From: Acidobacteriota bacterium
Lineage (GTDB): Bacteria > Acidobacteriota > Blastocatellia > Pyrinomonadales > Pyrinomonadaceae
Direction of reading: 5' to 3'
Assembly: GCA_016718135.1 (NCBI GenBank)
Contig: JADKEF010000006.1
Span: 286,026 to 350,025 of the forward strand
DNA: 64,000 nucleotides
The notes under the pieces are model-generated. The model worked only from the letters and a program-made list of their open reading frames with translations. It made no database searches and was not told the origin of the DNA. Both the position numbers and the translations under genes were made by a program. Of the stretch, positions 8,083 to 16,590 are shown piece by piece (position 1 is the stretch's first letter; each line of letters opens with the position of its first letter).

Positions 8083-8173
8083 CCCCCCCCCTTCGCTCTT
8101 ATTCTTCCCACATCCGGAGACCTGAGAACATTCCGGGTTATCCCTCCGCCCCTGTTCGCGTTCGCGAATAGGG
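8083..8173 (+). promoter_or_regulatory. Long structured leader with a C9 tract
   Basis: The region between the promoter and the first subunit gene is about 220 bases long and holds no gene. It contains a run of nine C (8083-8091) directly after GGGAGGCCTTAG, which can fold onto it. It also has a strong hairpin at 8150-8173 (CCCTGTTCGCG against CGCGAATAGGG). The AAGGAG ribosome site lies at about 8205-8210. Confidence 0.5.
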
Positions 8174-8222
8174 CATGTCCATTCTGTACACCTCAATACC
8201 CTTAAGGAGATTGCATAAAAAC

Positions 8223-8918
8223 ATGCTAAAAACTTTTAAGATCGTCGCATTTGCGGCGTTTATCACCGCGACACTTACAGTCGCTGCCGGCGCTCAGCAA
8301 ACCACGGGAACCGTGAATCTGAGCGGAACGGTCTCGAAATTTGTCGAGATCAATTCCGGCGGAGCTGTCACGCTCACGGGCAACTCTGGCGGCGGCGTCA
8401 CCACTGACGGTACCGCTAACAGCCCGCTCGCAGTCGTCGTCAACCTCGGCGAACTTGGCCCAAGCAACACCAACAGTTTCGTTACGGCCAGCGTTCCTCT
8501 CAAATTGCGGAGCAATGCAGCCTACGTCCTTTCGATGCAGGCATCGTTCAGCGCAACCGGTTCGACAGTCGAGAAATTGGCTGCTTCGGACATCGGCTTC
8601 GGACTCGGTAGCGTTACTCGTTCGGGCGTTGGAGTTGCCACGGGCACCGATACGAACGGCACATCCGGCGACCCGACGCTTCCGGCAAACGGCGCGGTCA
8701 ACGGAACGACCGGCCGATTCGAATTCACCACGTCGAACTCGAATCTCGGAGCTTTCGCAAGCTCGACCACCGCTCTCAACGGCCCTTACATCATGAGAGC
8801 CGTTCCTCGCGCAAATCCGAACGGCCTCACCGTTCCGGCCATCTTTGCTGTCAAGCCACAGTTCTACGAAGTTGGAACGATGACCGCGACGGCAACCTTC
8901 ACCGTAACCGCTCCTTAG
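8223..8918 (+). CDS. Secreted fibre-subunit-like protein 1
   Basis: A 231-residue exported protein (signal peptide to about residue 22, Ala-Gly-Ala-Gln) that is almost free of charged residues and rich in Thr, Ser, Gly, Asn and Val. It looks like an all-beta domain: 'SGTVSKFVEINSGGAVTL', 'VVVNLGELGPSNTNSFV', 'VPLKLRSNAAYVLSM', ending in 'TATATFTVTAP'. The alternating-residue final strand resembles donor or terminal strands of pilin-like subunits (DUF4402 and spore coat U style), an inference. The next gene is a close paralog, and the chaperone-like and barrel genes follow. The ATG at 8223 is preferred over an earlier in-frame ATG because it is followed by the signal peptide. Confidence 0.7.
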   Translation: MLKTFKIVAFAAFITATLTVAAGAQQTTGTVNLSGTVSKFVEINSGGAVTLTGNSGGGVTTDGTANSPLAVVVNLGELGPSNTNSFVTASVPLKLRSNAAYVLSMQASFSATGSTVEKLAASDIGFGLGSVTRSGVGVATGTDTNGTSGDPTLPANGAVNGTTGRFEFTTSNSNLGAFASSTTALNGPYIMRAVPRANPNGLTVPAIFAVKPQFYEVGTMTATATFTVTAP

Positions 8919-8975
8919 TTCCCTAAGGACATACTTTCAGGCGGTGCTGCCGCCCTGATCATTGGACGGCAGCAC
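8912..8975 (+). promoter_or_regulatory. Two intercistronic stem-loops after subunit 1
   Basis: The first stem, TCCTTAG/CTAAGGA (8912-8918 with 8923-8929), overlaps the stop codon. The second, GTGCTGCCG/CGGCAGCAC (8944-8952 with 8967-8975), has no T run, so it is unlikely to be a full terminator. It could protect the upstream message or set subunit ratio, as known for intercistronic hairpins of pilus operons (inference). Confidence 0.6.
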
Positions 8976-9002
8976 TTGCCCTTGCACTTGAATGGAGAAG
9001 AT

Positions 9003-9704
9003 ATGAAACGATCGCTAAAAGTCATCAGAGTGCTTTGTGCGATAACACTCGCCCTGCTCTTTGGTTCGATCGCCCTGGCTCAGTCGACGACCGGAACCGT
9101 CAATATGAGCGCAACTGTTTCAAAGTTTGTTGAGATCAACTCGGGCGGTGCCGTCACCTTGACCGGCAACTCCGGCGGCGGGGTCTCGACTGACGGAACG
9201 CTCAATAACCCACTCGCAGTAGTCATTAATCTCGGTGAAGTTGGCCCGAGCAATACGAATAGTTTTGTCACGGCCTCGGTCCCGCTTAAGATCAGGAGCA
9301 ATGCAGCATACGTTATGTCCGTCTCGTCGACCGTCACAACGTCCGGCTCGACGGCGAACAGGATCACGTCCGCAGACATCGGTTTCGGCCTCGGCTCGAT
9401 CGCCCGCACGGGCGTCGGCGTGGCGACCGGAGCGGATACCAACGCGACCGCCGGCGACCCGACCTTGCCTGCCAATGGATCCGTTAATGCGACAACCGGC
9501 CGTTACAATTTCACCGCCGTCAGATCGAATCTGAGTGCATTCACCACGTCGACGACCGCTCTCAGCGGCCCGACGATAATGAATGCGGTTCCCCGCTCCA
9601 ACGCCAACGGCCTCACCGTCCCCGCCATCTTCGCGATCAAACCTCAGTTCTTCGAGAACGGCTCGACTACGATCGCAGTCACATTTACCGTTACCGCTCC
9701 TTAG
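9003..9704 (+). CDS. Secreted fibre-subunit-like protein 2
   Basis: A 233-residue paralog of the preceding protein. The two share the N-terminal block 'TVSKFVEINSGGAVTLTGNS', the 'GEVGPSNTNSFVTASVPLK' strand, 'ADIGFGLGSIARTGVGVATG' and the 'VPAIFAIKPQF' region with the final 'VTFTVTAP' strand. The signal peptide ends Ala-Leu-Ala-Gln. The start is placed at ATG 9003, which has GGAGA just upstream; an earlier ATG at 8976 falls next to the intercistronic hairpin. High similarity over the whole length indicates tandem duplication. Probably a second, possibly alternative, subunit of the same surface structure. Confidence 0.7.
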   Translation: MKRSLKVIRVLCAITLALLFGSIALAQSTTGTVNMSATVSKFVEINSGGAVTLTGNSGGGVSTDGTLNNPLAVVINLGEVGPSNTNSFVTASVPLKIRSNAAYVMSVSSTVTTSGSTANRITSADIGFGLGSIARTGVGVATGADTNATAGDPTLPANGSVNATTGRYNFTAVRSNLSAFTTSTTALSGPTIMNAVPRSNANGLTVPAIFAIKPQFFENGSTTIAVTFTVTAP

Positions 9705-9708
9705 TCTG

Positions 9709-10371
9709 ATGCGTCACTTTCGTATTCTTATTATTTTCGGCATCGTCTCGCTCGTGAGTTTGGTCGAGGTCGGCGCCCAGGCACTCGATATTTCCTCGGG
9801 TGGCGCGCCGTCGATCACCGGTTCGGTGGGCGGTTCTGTCACCGGCAGCTCGGACGTTCGGCAGAATCTTGTCGTCACCGTGAATTTTGGCGAGCTTTCG
9901 CCACTCAACGCGAACAACATTGTAAAAGTGATCGTACCGATCGCCGTCCGCAGCAATCAACCCTACCAAGTAAGGGTCGCTTACACCGGAGCTGTCAACG
10001 CAAATGCTCAAGCTATCCAAAGATCGGATTTCGGCTTTGGACTCCAAAATTGGCGTGCCATGGGAAATAATTCGCGGGTTTGCAATAACAGTCCTCACAT
10101 CTTCTACTCTCCCTTCAACAATGACCCTGCGAATAACAGAACTTTTGCCGCAAACGGAAGAGCTCAATATCCATCGGACCTCAACGATGTGAATCTCGCA
10201 ACGACCATACTGTCCGGCCCAAGACTCTCCAACGGAGGAGCTAGCCGACAGACGAACGACGGCTACATCTTTGACGCTATCCTCGCCATTACGCCTCAAT
10301 ACTACGCTCCCGGTGCGACGACCGCGACGCTCACCTTCACCATCTCAGCAGGACCAAATGTCCCTTGCTAA
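9709..10371 (+). CDS. Secreted fibre-subunit-like protein 3 (divergent, Cys-containing)
   Basis: A 220-residue exported protein starting four bases after the previous stop. It keeps the family outline ('ISSGGAPSITGSVGGSV', 'VVTVNFGELSPLNANNIV', 'VPIAVRSNQPYQVRVAY', 'RSDFGFGLQNW', 'ITPQYYAPGATTATLTFTI') but is otherwise diverged. It has Cys residues in 'RVCNNS' and at the C-terminal 'NVPC', which can form a disulfide; the first two subunits have no Cys. It could be the tip or base subunit. The frame is open further upstream inside the previous gene, but the signal peptide fixes the ATG at 9709. Confidence 0.65.
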   Translation: MRHFRILIIFGIVSLVSLVEVGAQALDISSGGAPSITGSVGGSVTGSSDVRQNLVVTVNFGELSPLNANNIVKVIVPIAVRSNQPYQVRVAYTGAVNANAQAIQRSDFGFGLQNWRAMGNNSRVCNNSPHIFYSPFNNDPANNRTFAANGRAQYPSDLNDVNLATTILSGPRLSNGGASRQTNDGYIFDAILAITPQYYAPGATTATLTFTISAGPNVPC

Positions 10372-10379
10372 ATACTAGT

Positions 10380-11255
10380 ATGTGCAAAAGATTGATCTTG
10401 ATCTCTATCGTTCTTTTTGGAGCTTTCTCTGCATTGGCTCAGTCGCCAACCGGCGAAGTGCCTCCGAGTGGCAGCATGGCGGTTTCACCAGCTCGTTTTG
10501 AGCTGGAAATGAAGCCCGGCACCGAACAGACCGTCGTAGTCAACCTCGACTATCGTGCCGGCACGCTCAGCAAAGCTCCGGTGCGGATTATGGCTTCGCT
10601 AAACGACTGGACCATCACGAAAGATGGCCGCGTCGAATATTCGCGTGCCAATTCCCTGCCAAACTCGGCCAGCCCATGGCTCATTTACACGCCCGGCGAG
10701 GCCGCGGTCGTGCCGGGGACGATCCATCAGATACGTGTGACGATCGCCGTCCCGCTGAACGCCACGCCAGGCGACCACCTGACCTCGCTGATCATCGAAC
10801 AGCGTCCCGAAAGCTACAAGAACGAAGGCAATCTCAAACAAGTCGTCGTCCGCTACCGCATGGCTTCGGTTTTCTATATCAAGGTTCCTGGCCTGACGAA
10901 GAAAGGCAATTTTGAGAATTTACTCGCCGAATCCACACCTGGCGGTTTCGTCATAACGCCGGTCCTTAAAAACGAAGGCAACAGCGTGATCCGCCCTACA
11001 TCGTCACTTACGGTAATAGATGCCGACGGCAAAACCGTCACGGAGATGACCGGCCTCGAGCCCCTTCCGGTGCTCGGCGGTAGCGAGACTGCTCAACCGT
11101 TGGTGGTCGAAAAGCAGCTTCCGCCCGGCACATACTCGGTAAAGTATCGTGTCGATTTCCAAGACGGACGTCCCGCCACGGAGGGAGTCACCGACCTAAT
11201 AGTCAAAACTGCCCCTCAGATCGCCACCGGCAATCCGCCCGCCAAAAAGCCCTGA
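10380..11255 (+). CDS. Periplasmic fimbrial-chaperone-like protein
   Basis: A 291-residue exported protein with signal peptide 'LILISIVLFGAFSALAQ'. The mature part begins 'SMAVSPARFELEMKPG', matching the first strand of PapD-type chaperones, which usually read 'v-sP-R--y'. The central 'QIRVTIAVP' resembles the strand that chaperones donate to subunits. A second immunoglobulin-like half follows ('GFVITPVLKNEGNSVIRPT'), and the tail is a short Pro-Lys-rich stretch. It should hold subunits in the periplasm for assembly. It lies between the three subunit genes and the barrel gene. The ATG at 10380 is preferred; a TTG at 10365 overlaps the preceding gene. Confidence 0.65.
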   Translation: MCKRLILISIVLFGAFSALAQSPTGEVPPSGSMAVSPARFELEMKPGTEQTVVVNLDYRAGTLSKAPVRIMASLNDWTITKDGRVEYSRANSLPNSASPWLIYTPGEAAVVPGTIHQIRVTIAVPLNATPGDHLTSLIIEQRPESYKNEGNLKQVVVRYRMASVFYIKVPGLTKKGNFENLLAESTPGGFVITPVLKNEGNSVIRPTSSLTVIDADGKTVTEMTGLEPLPVLGGSETAQPLVVEKQLPPGTYSVKYRVDFQDGRPATEGVTDLIVKTAPQIATGNPPAKKP

Positions 11256-11278
11256 GATCTACCCTTTAAGCTCTACCA

Positions 11279-13792
11279 ATGAAGAAGATACGTCTCTTCA
11301 CAATTTTGATCTTGGCGAGCCTCGCCCTTGTCGCCTCGGCATTTGGCGTTCCCAATGATCCAGTCGCCAAAGCTTCTGATGCCGCAAAAGTGCAGTCGGG
11401 CTTTGCTCCTGTCGTGGTCAATGGCCGCGAGCTTACCGGCCCGAACACGCTAGCGCGCACCAACCCGCAGATCGCGGTTCCGGTCGCAGCGATCGCTCGT
11501 TCGCTCGGTGACCGGATAAGTGTCGATACTGCATCGCGAAGCGTCACGGTAGTGAGACAGGCAGGTGTTACTGCTGCATTCGACGCAACGCTCGGACAGG
11601 TTCTCGAAAATGGAGCGGTCGTCCTTTCCGTTTCAAATTCGCGTGAGATCACATTCTCGCCAAGTTCCGACGAACTGATGCTTGCCATAGAGATCGCGTC
11701 GGCATTGCTCGATGTGTCGATCCGATTCGATGTCGCCCAGAATAAGGTTGTCGTGAGCCGTGGACAGATATCGTCAGGCGTTCTCGAAAGTGACTCAAAG
11801 GCCGGCATCCTCGAACTCTACGACGCTCGTTACGAATACCTCCTCAGCCGCTACACGGCCTCGACCGCCCAAAGCCTCGTCCTCAATGGTACTGGCCGAC
11901 TCGGCGATGGGCGATTCCATTACAATTCGAATCTGAGCATGTCCAGCGGACGCAAGTTCGCACCTAGGCAATTCTCCTTCGATCTCGAACGTCCGAACGG
12001 CCAGCGGTTCATTGCAGGCGATCTCAGTTCGGGTGCGGCTCTGCCGCTCCTGAGCGCTAACGTTCGCGGTGGTTTGGCGAGCATCCCGGTTGGCGAATTT
12101 ACAATTGCTGCATTCGGTGGACGGGCGGATTCCGGATCTACCCGCTCGCTGTTACTAAACGAACCGTTTCAACTGACTCGCCCACGCTTCGACACGAACA
12201 TTTTCGGGGCATATGCGACCCGCAGGTTCGGAGAACGGACAAGCCCGTTAACGATCTCTGCCGGAGCGACTCGATTCTCAGGCGACTCGCGAACTGGAAA
12301 CCTCGTATCGTCGAGCATCAATTTCGCTGACCGAAACCTTCGTTTTCAGGCAGATGTCGGCGTTGGAAACTTCCGTGGCCGAACAAATGACAACGTCCTC
12401 GTACGTGGCACCGACTCAGCCGTCGACCTTGCCGCAACCTATCAGGTCGCTGAAAACCTGTCGGTCCAGGGCCGATACACTCACATCGGAGCAAACTTTC
12501 TAAGCCCGCAATCCGGCGTCCGCGAACCTATTGATCTGAAAGCCGCAGGTATCACGTGGTCGCCGATGAAATGGCTCTCCGCTTCGGTGAACGCGAGCAC
12601 CGCAAAGCGGCCAAATGACACGGGCCGAGCGGACAGCTTTGTCTCCGCCGCGTTTGGCGTGACACCCGGGGCGGGCAAGCCGCGGTTCTTTTTCTCGCAC
12701 ACCCAGAGCAGCTCAAAGCTCGTGCGTTCAGGCTCTTTCACGCTCATCAACGCGGCAAAAGACTTCTCTCGCTGGCGTCTATTCATGAGTGCCACACGTA
12801 CAAAAATGATCGGTCCGGCGGCAGTAAATGCTCAGTTCGGATCAAACATTTCGATCAACGACACAAATTCGCTCGAGATCAGCCAGGGTTTCGGCTCACG
12901 AAGAAACCTCAATGGCATCATCGACTGGCGAACGTCGGGCCTCTTTGGCAAACGCCTCGATCTCACCGCCGGTGCGGGCTACAGCTACTCGCCGACCAAC
13001 AAATTCACTCCATTCGAACGCGTAACCGCGTCTCTCGTTCTGCCTCGCCAAACTTCGCTCCAGGTGAGCTACACGCACACAAATTCCGGCCCAACGCTTC
13101 TCGTCCAGCTTCGCGGATCGCTGTTTCGCCGAAAAGAAGCTTCGGCGTATCTGAACGCATCGACCGTCGAGGCGAACAACTTCGGCACCGTCACGGGACG
13201 CGTCTATCAGGATGTGGATGGGAATGGGACATACGACCCCACGGTCGACAAAGCACAGACCAACGTTAAGGTCCGTGTCGATGGCAATCGTTACGTCGAG
13301 ACCGATGCGAACGGCATCTTCGTCTTCGAAGCGATGCCGACCGGCGAGCACAAAGTTTATCTCGATCTCCTCTCTGTTCGTGCCGACCTGACGTTGCTCG
13401 ACACATCTTCTCGCGACATCTTACTGAAAAGCGGACGTTCGACGTCGATGGATTTTAGGCTCGTTCGCACAGGCCGCATATCGGGCCGTGTATGGCTCGA
13501 TCGCAATGGAAACGGAGATCTTGACGAAGGCGAATCGTCGCTTGCGGACATCCGCGTCGTCACCTCAAGCGGCCGCGATACACTGACGGATACTGACGGC
13601 TACTACTCGATCGCCGATCTAGCCCCAGGTGAACACGTCATTCTGATCGATGAAAAAACGTTGCCCGAAAAGACCGTGACGCGTTCGAAACAGCTGGCCG
13701 TCCACGTATTCGCCGGGCGCGAAACGAGTGAGATATTTCTCGCCGTAATCGACCGGCCGGCGGAGATCAAAAAGTTTGGTTCGGTAAAGTAG
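11279..13792 (+). CDS. Usher-like outer-membrane barrel with CuAO-N-like and SdrD B-like domains
   Basis: An 837-residue exported protein with three parts. Residues about 25-165 look like a copper-amine-oxidase N-terminal-like beta domain ('VVVNGRELTGPNTLARTNPQ', 'IAVPVAAIARSLGD'). Residues about 175-630 are a long series of amphipathic strands typical of an outer-membrane barrel ('RFIAGDLSSGAALPLLSANV', 'LQVSYTHTNSGPTLLVQLRG'). Residues about 635-830 are two SdrD B/carboxypeptidase-regulatory repeats with Ca-binding-like loops ('DVDGNGTYDP', 'DRNGNGDLDEGE'). By position it acts as the secretion pore for the subunits, but no standard PapC plug or N-terminal usher domain is recognisable. It ends the operon. 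Usher function is inference. Confidence 0.6.
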   Translation: MKKIRLFTILILASLALVASAFGVPNDPVAKASDAAKVQSGFAPVVVNGRELTGPNTLARTNPQIAVPVAAIARSLGDRISVDTASRSVTVVRQAGVTAAFDATLGQVLENGAVVLSVSNSREITFSPSSDELMLAIEIASALLDVSIRFDVAQNKVVVSRGQISSGVLESDSKAGILELYDARYEYLLSRYTASTAQSLVLNGTGRLGDGRFHYNSNLSMSSGRKFAPRQFSFDLERPNGQRFIAGDLSSGAALPLLSANVRGGLASIPVGEFTIAAFGGRADSGSTRSLLLNEPFQLTRPRFDTNIFGAYATRRFGERTSPLTISAGATRFSGDSRTGNLVSSSINFADRNLRFQADVGVGNFRGRTNDNVLVRGTDSAVDLAATYQVAENLSVQGRYTHIGANFLSPQSGVREPIDLKAAGITWSPMKWLSASVNASTAKRPNDTGRADSFVSAAFGVTPGAGKPRFFFSHTQSSSKLVRSGSFTLINAAKDFSRWRLFMSATRTKMIGPAAVNAQFGSNISINDTNSLEISQGFGSRRNLNGIIDWRTSGLFGKRLDLTAGAGYSYSPTNKFTPFERVTASLVLPRQTSLQVSYTHTNSGPTLLVQLRGSLFRRKEASAYLNASTVEANNFGTVTGRVYQDVDGNGTYDPTVDKAQTNVKVRVDGNRYVETDANGIFVFEAMPTGEHKVYLDLLSVRADLTLLDTSSRDILLKSGRSTSMDFRLVRTGRISGRVWLDRNGNGDLDEGESSLADIRVVTSSGRDTLTDTDGYYSIADLAPGEHVILIDEKTLPEKTVTRSKQLAVHVFAGRETSEIFLAVIDRPAEIKKFGSVK

Positions 13793-13798
13793 CGATCG

Positions 13799-14167
13799 CT
13801 ATAGGCTCTTCACGTATCTGACGAGCGCCGATATCTGGGATGACGACAGCTTCTTGTTCCCCGGCATATCGCCCTTTCCGTTGCGAATGATGCGTGACAT
13901 TTTTGCCGCGTCCATATTCTTCACACTTTCATCTGTCAGGTCGTCTGCCTCGGTGCGACGGCCTTCTTTCGTATTCGAACGCCCATCGTTGCCATGACAG
14001 CGTGCGCAATTAGCACGATAGACGGACGCCTGAGCGACATTCTCGGCGCTCTCAAAAGGAAGTGGAACATACGCCATTGACTGCGGGATCATTGCAAAGG
14101 CAGCAGTTGCGACGAATGCCGTCACCGCGATCGCCTTTGCCATCAGAAATAAGCTTTTGTTGTGCAT
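13799..14167 (-). CDS. Secreted c-type cytochrome
   Basis: A small class I cytochrome c with one heme site, CARCH, about 56 residues from the start, and a distal Met ligand in 'GKGDMPGNKKLS'. A hydrophobic signal segment (AIAVTAFVATAAFA) precedes the mature domain. It should carry electrons in the periplasm; the redox partner is unknown. It is convergent with the barrel gene. The start is set at the ATG at 14167 (122 residues), just before the signal; an in-frame ATG exists upstream at 14206. Confidence 0.85.
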   Translation of the reverse strand: MHNKSLFLMAKAIAVTAFVATAAFAMIPQSMAYVPLPFESAENVAQASVYRANCARCHGNDGRSNTKEGRRTEADDLTDESVKNMDAAKMSRIIRNGKGDMPGNKKLSSSQISALVRYVKSL

Positions 14168-14375
14168 AGCCTTATGATTGTCGTAGAAATATCCCCGCGA
14201 CTTCAAGTCGGCTCGGGTATTAGACGCACCTGATCGTCGAATTGCTCCAATTTATTGTGTTCGAGCGGACATTTTTTTGAGGATGTCGGACCGCGTCAGC
14301 CCGGGGGCTTTTTCGTGGATTTCGTGTTTTGCGTGGGCAGTATTCCAACTGCCGTGATAACATTCTGTTTCACGG

Positions 14376-16502
14376 ATGAAAAAGTACGTTCTCAAACGCG
14401 ATCAGAATTCGGTGCCCGAGCGGTTGACGCGGTACCGGTCTGAGCTGAATGAAGAGCAGTTTCGCGTGGTGACGGCTCCGCCTAAGGCGGCATTGGTGGT
14501 CGCGGGTGCCGGTAGCGGCAAAACGCGGGCGATCACTTATCGTGTCGCCTACCTCATCGAACACGGAGTTTCGCCGCAGCGGATATTGCTCGCGACGTTT
14601 ACCAATCGGGCGGCGAGAGAGATGCTGCGGCGGGTCGAAGCTCTGACGGGTTCGCAGAATGTCCATCGCACATGGGGCGGGACGTTTCATCGCATCGCAA
14701 ACTTGATCCTGCGACGGCATGCTGTCTCGATCGGTTTTGATTCGAATTACTCGATCCTCGACAGCGAGGACGCACGCGATTTTATCAGCGTTTGCATCGA
14801 CGAAGCGGTGATCGACACCAAGGCGAAACGTTTTCCAAAGGCCGAGGTCATCCAATCTATCATCTCTTACGCCAACAATACCGATCAGCCCATACAAGAT
14901 GTGATCATCCGCCAGTACCCGCATTTCGAGCCGCTCACATTCCAGATCGAGCGTGTCGATACGATCTATCAAAGCCGCAAACAGGAGCGGAACGTGATGG
15001 ATTACGATGACCTTTTGCTCAACTGGAAACGGCTGCTGGTCGAGAAAAAGGAGATCGCTGACATCTACGCCGAGCAGTTTCAGCATATCCTTGTCGACGA
15101 ATATCAGGACACGAACAAGCTCCAGGCCGAGATCATAGACCTGCTCGCCGGTAAACATCGCAACGTGATGGTTGTCGGGGACGACGCTCAATCGATCTTC
15201 GCATGGCGCGGTGCGCATTTTGCGAATATCTACGAGTTTCCCACACGTTACCCCGAGGCTGAGCTGTACAAACTCGAAACAAATTACCGCTCGACGCCGG
15301 AGATACTTGGTCTCGCAAACACGTCGATCGCGGGTAATCGTAAGCAGTTCCCAAAGTCGTTGACAGCGATCCGTGCCTCACGCGATTTCAAACCGGCCCT
15401 AGTTCCCTGCTCGGACGTCGAACAGCAATCGGCATTCGTAGCATCTAGAATTCTCGAGCTCCGCGACGAAGGCGTCGGTCTCGAAGACATCGCCGTAATG
15501 TACCGCTCGCACTATCATTCGATCGAGCTGCAACTGGAACTGACGCGTCGCGGCATTCCGTACAGGACGCAGTCCGGAGTGCGATTCTTCGAGCAGGCTC
15601 ACATTAAGGATGTTATTTCTTATCTGAGGATCATCGTAAATCCACGTGACGAATTGGCCTGGAAGCGTGTCCTAAAGATGATCCCCGGAATCGGAAATGC
15701 TACGGCGAATCGGGTTTACGACCTCGTCGCATCGAGTGCTGACACTAGGGCGTTGGCAGTTGGCTCCGACGATCCAGACTCGACCGCACCGCCGTCCCTC
15801 ACCGTTGGGCTGTTGGAAAATGTGATTACGTCGGGGAAAGTTCGGGCGACTCAGCCATTCAAGAACTTCATCGTCCTCTTGGAACTGCTCGTCCAGCAGG
15901 AGAACCGGAACAATCCATCGAAACAGATCGAGCTTGTCCTGACGCATGGCTACGAACAGTATTTGCAGGAGAACTACGAAAACTCAGACGTGCGGACCGA
16001 AGATCTGAAAGGCCTCGCAACCTATGCGACGAGGTACACCTCTACCGAAGATTTCCTATCCGAATTGGCGTTGTTATCGACGGAGAGTTTCAAAGAACCG
16101 CAGCCGCTCGTCGGTGAAGAAATTATTGACGGTGCTGAGTCCGACGAACTCCTTACGCTAACGAGCGTCCATCAAGCAAAGGGTCTCGAGTGGAAAGCGG
16201 TCTTTATCATCTGGGCCGCCGAGGGCAAGTTCCCTTCGCCCCGCAGCCTAAAAGAGATCGACAGCGAAGAAGAAGAACGCCGCCTCTGGTACGTAGCCAT
16301 CACGCGTGCGAAGGACGAACTCTATCTCACATATCCGCTCCTAATGACCGACTACAACCGTCAAACGGTGTTACAAAAACCGTCGCGGTTCATAACCGAA
16401 TGCCCCGCAACGTTGTACGAGATATGGAATCTCGAAGAAGAAAGCCCACTACTGCCGCCTGGCCACGCCGAGATCGCGACCCCGGATGAATACATTAATT
16501 GA
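14376..16502 (+). CDS. UvrD/PcrA-family ATP-dependent DNA helicase
   Basis: A 708-residue superfamily 1A helicase. The Walker A motif 'VAGAGSGKTRAI' is at about residues 44-55, with 'TFTNRAAREM' motif Ia, 'HILVDEYQDTNKLQ' motif II, 'VVGDDAQSIFAWRGA' motif III, 'LETNYRST' motif IV, 'LTSVHQAKGLEWKAVFI' motif V and 'RRLWYVAITRAKDELYL' motif VI. The motifs show a 3'-5' helicase for repair or replication restart. No RecB-type nuclease domain is present. The length matches UvrD/PcrA. No gene is coupled to it; the upstream cytochrome is divergent. Confidence 0.93.
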   Translation: MKKYVLKRDQNSVPERLTRYRSELNEEQFRVVTAPPKAALVVAGAGSGKTRAITYRVAYLIEHGVSPQRILLATFTNRAAREMLRRVEALTGSQNVHRTWGGTFHRIANLILRRHAVSIGFDSNYSILDSEDARDFISVCIDEAVIDTKAKRFPKAEVIQSIISYANNTDQPIQDVIIRQYPHFEPLTFQIERVDTIYQSRKQERNVMDYDDLLLNWKRLLVEKKEIADIYAEQFQHILVDEYQDTNKLQAEIIDLLAGKHRNVMVVGDDAQSIFAWRGAHFANIYEFPTRYPEAELYKLETNYRSTPEILGLANTSIAGNRKQFPKSLTAIRASRDFKPALVPCSDVEQQSAFVASRILELRDEGVGLEDIAVMYRSHYHSIELQLELTRRGIPYRTQSGVRFFEQAHIKDVISYLRIIVNPRDELAWKRVLKMIPGIGNATANRVYDLVASSADTRALAVGSDDPDSTAPPSLTVGLLENVITSGKVRATQPFKNFIVLLELLVQQENRNNPSKQIELVLTHGYEQYLQENYENSDVRTEDLKGLATYATRYTSTEDFLSELALLSTESFKEPQPLVGEEIIDGAESDELLTLTSVHQAKGLEWKAVFIIWAAEGKFPSPRSLKEIDSEEEERRLWYVAITRAKDELYLTYPLLMTDYNRQTVLQKPSRFITECPATLYEIWNLEEESPLLPPGHAEIATPDEYIN

Positions 16503-16590
16503 GGCTATGTAAGAGGCTCGTTGAGACGCATTCGGCGCTAATTCGTGTTAAAATGTCTCGTTTTCATACCTGTTTGCGAGACATAAAATT

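Noticed and set aside
8944..8975. Full terminator after subunit 1
   Set aside because: The stem is strong but no T run follows, and the paralog downstream is co-oriented with its own ribosome site.
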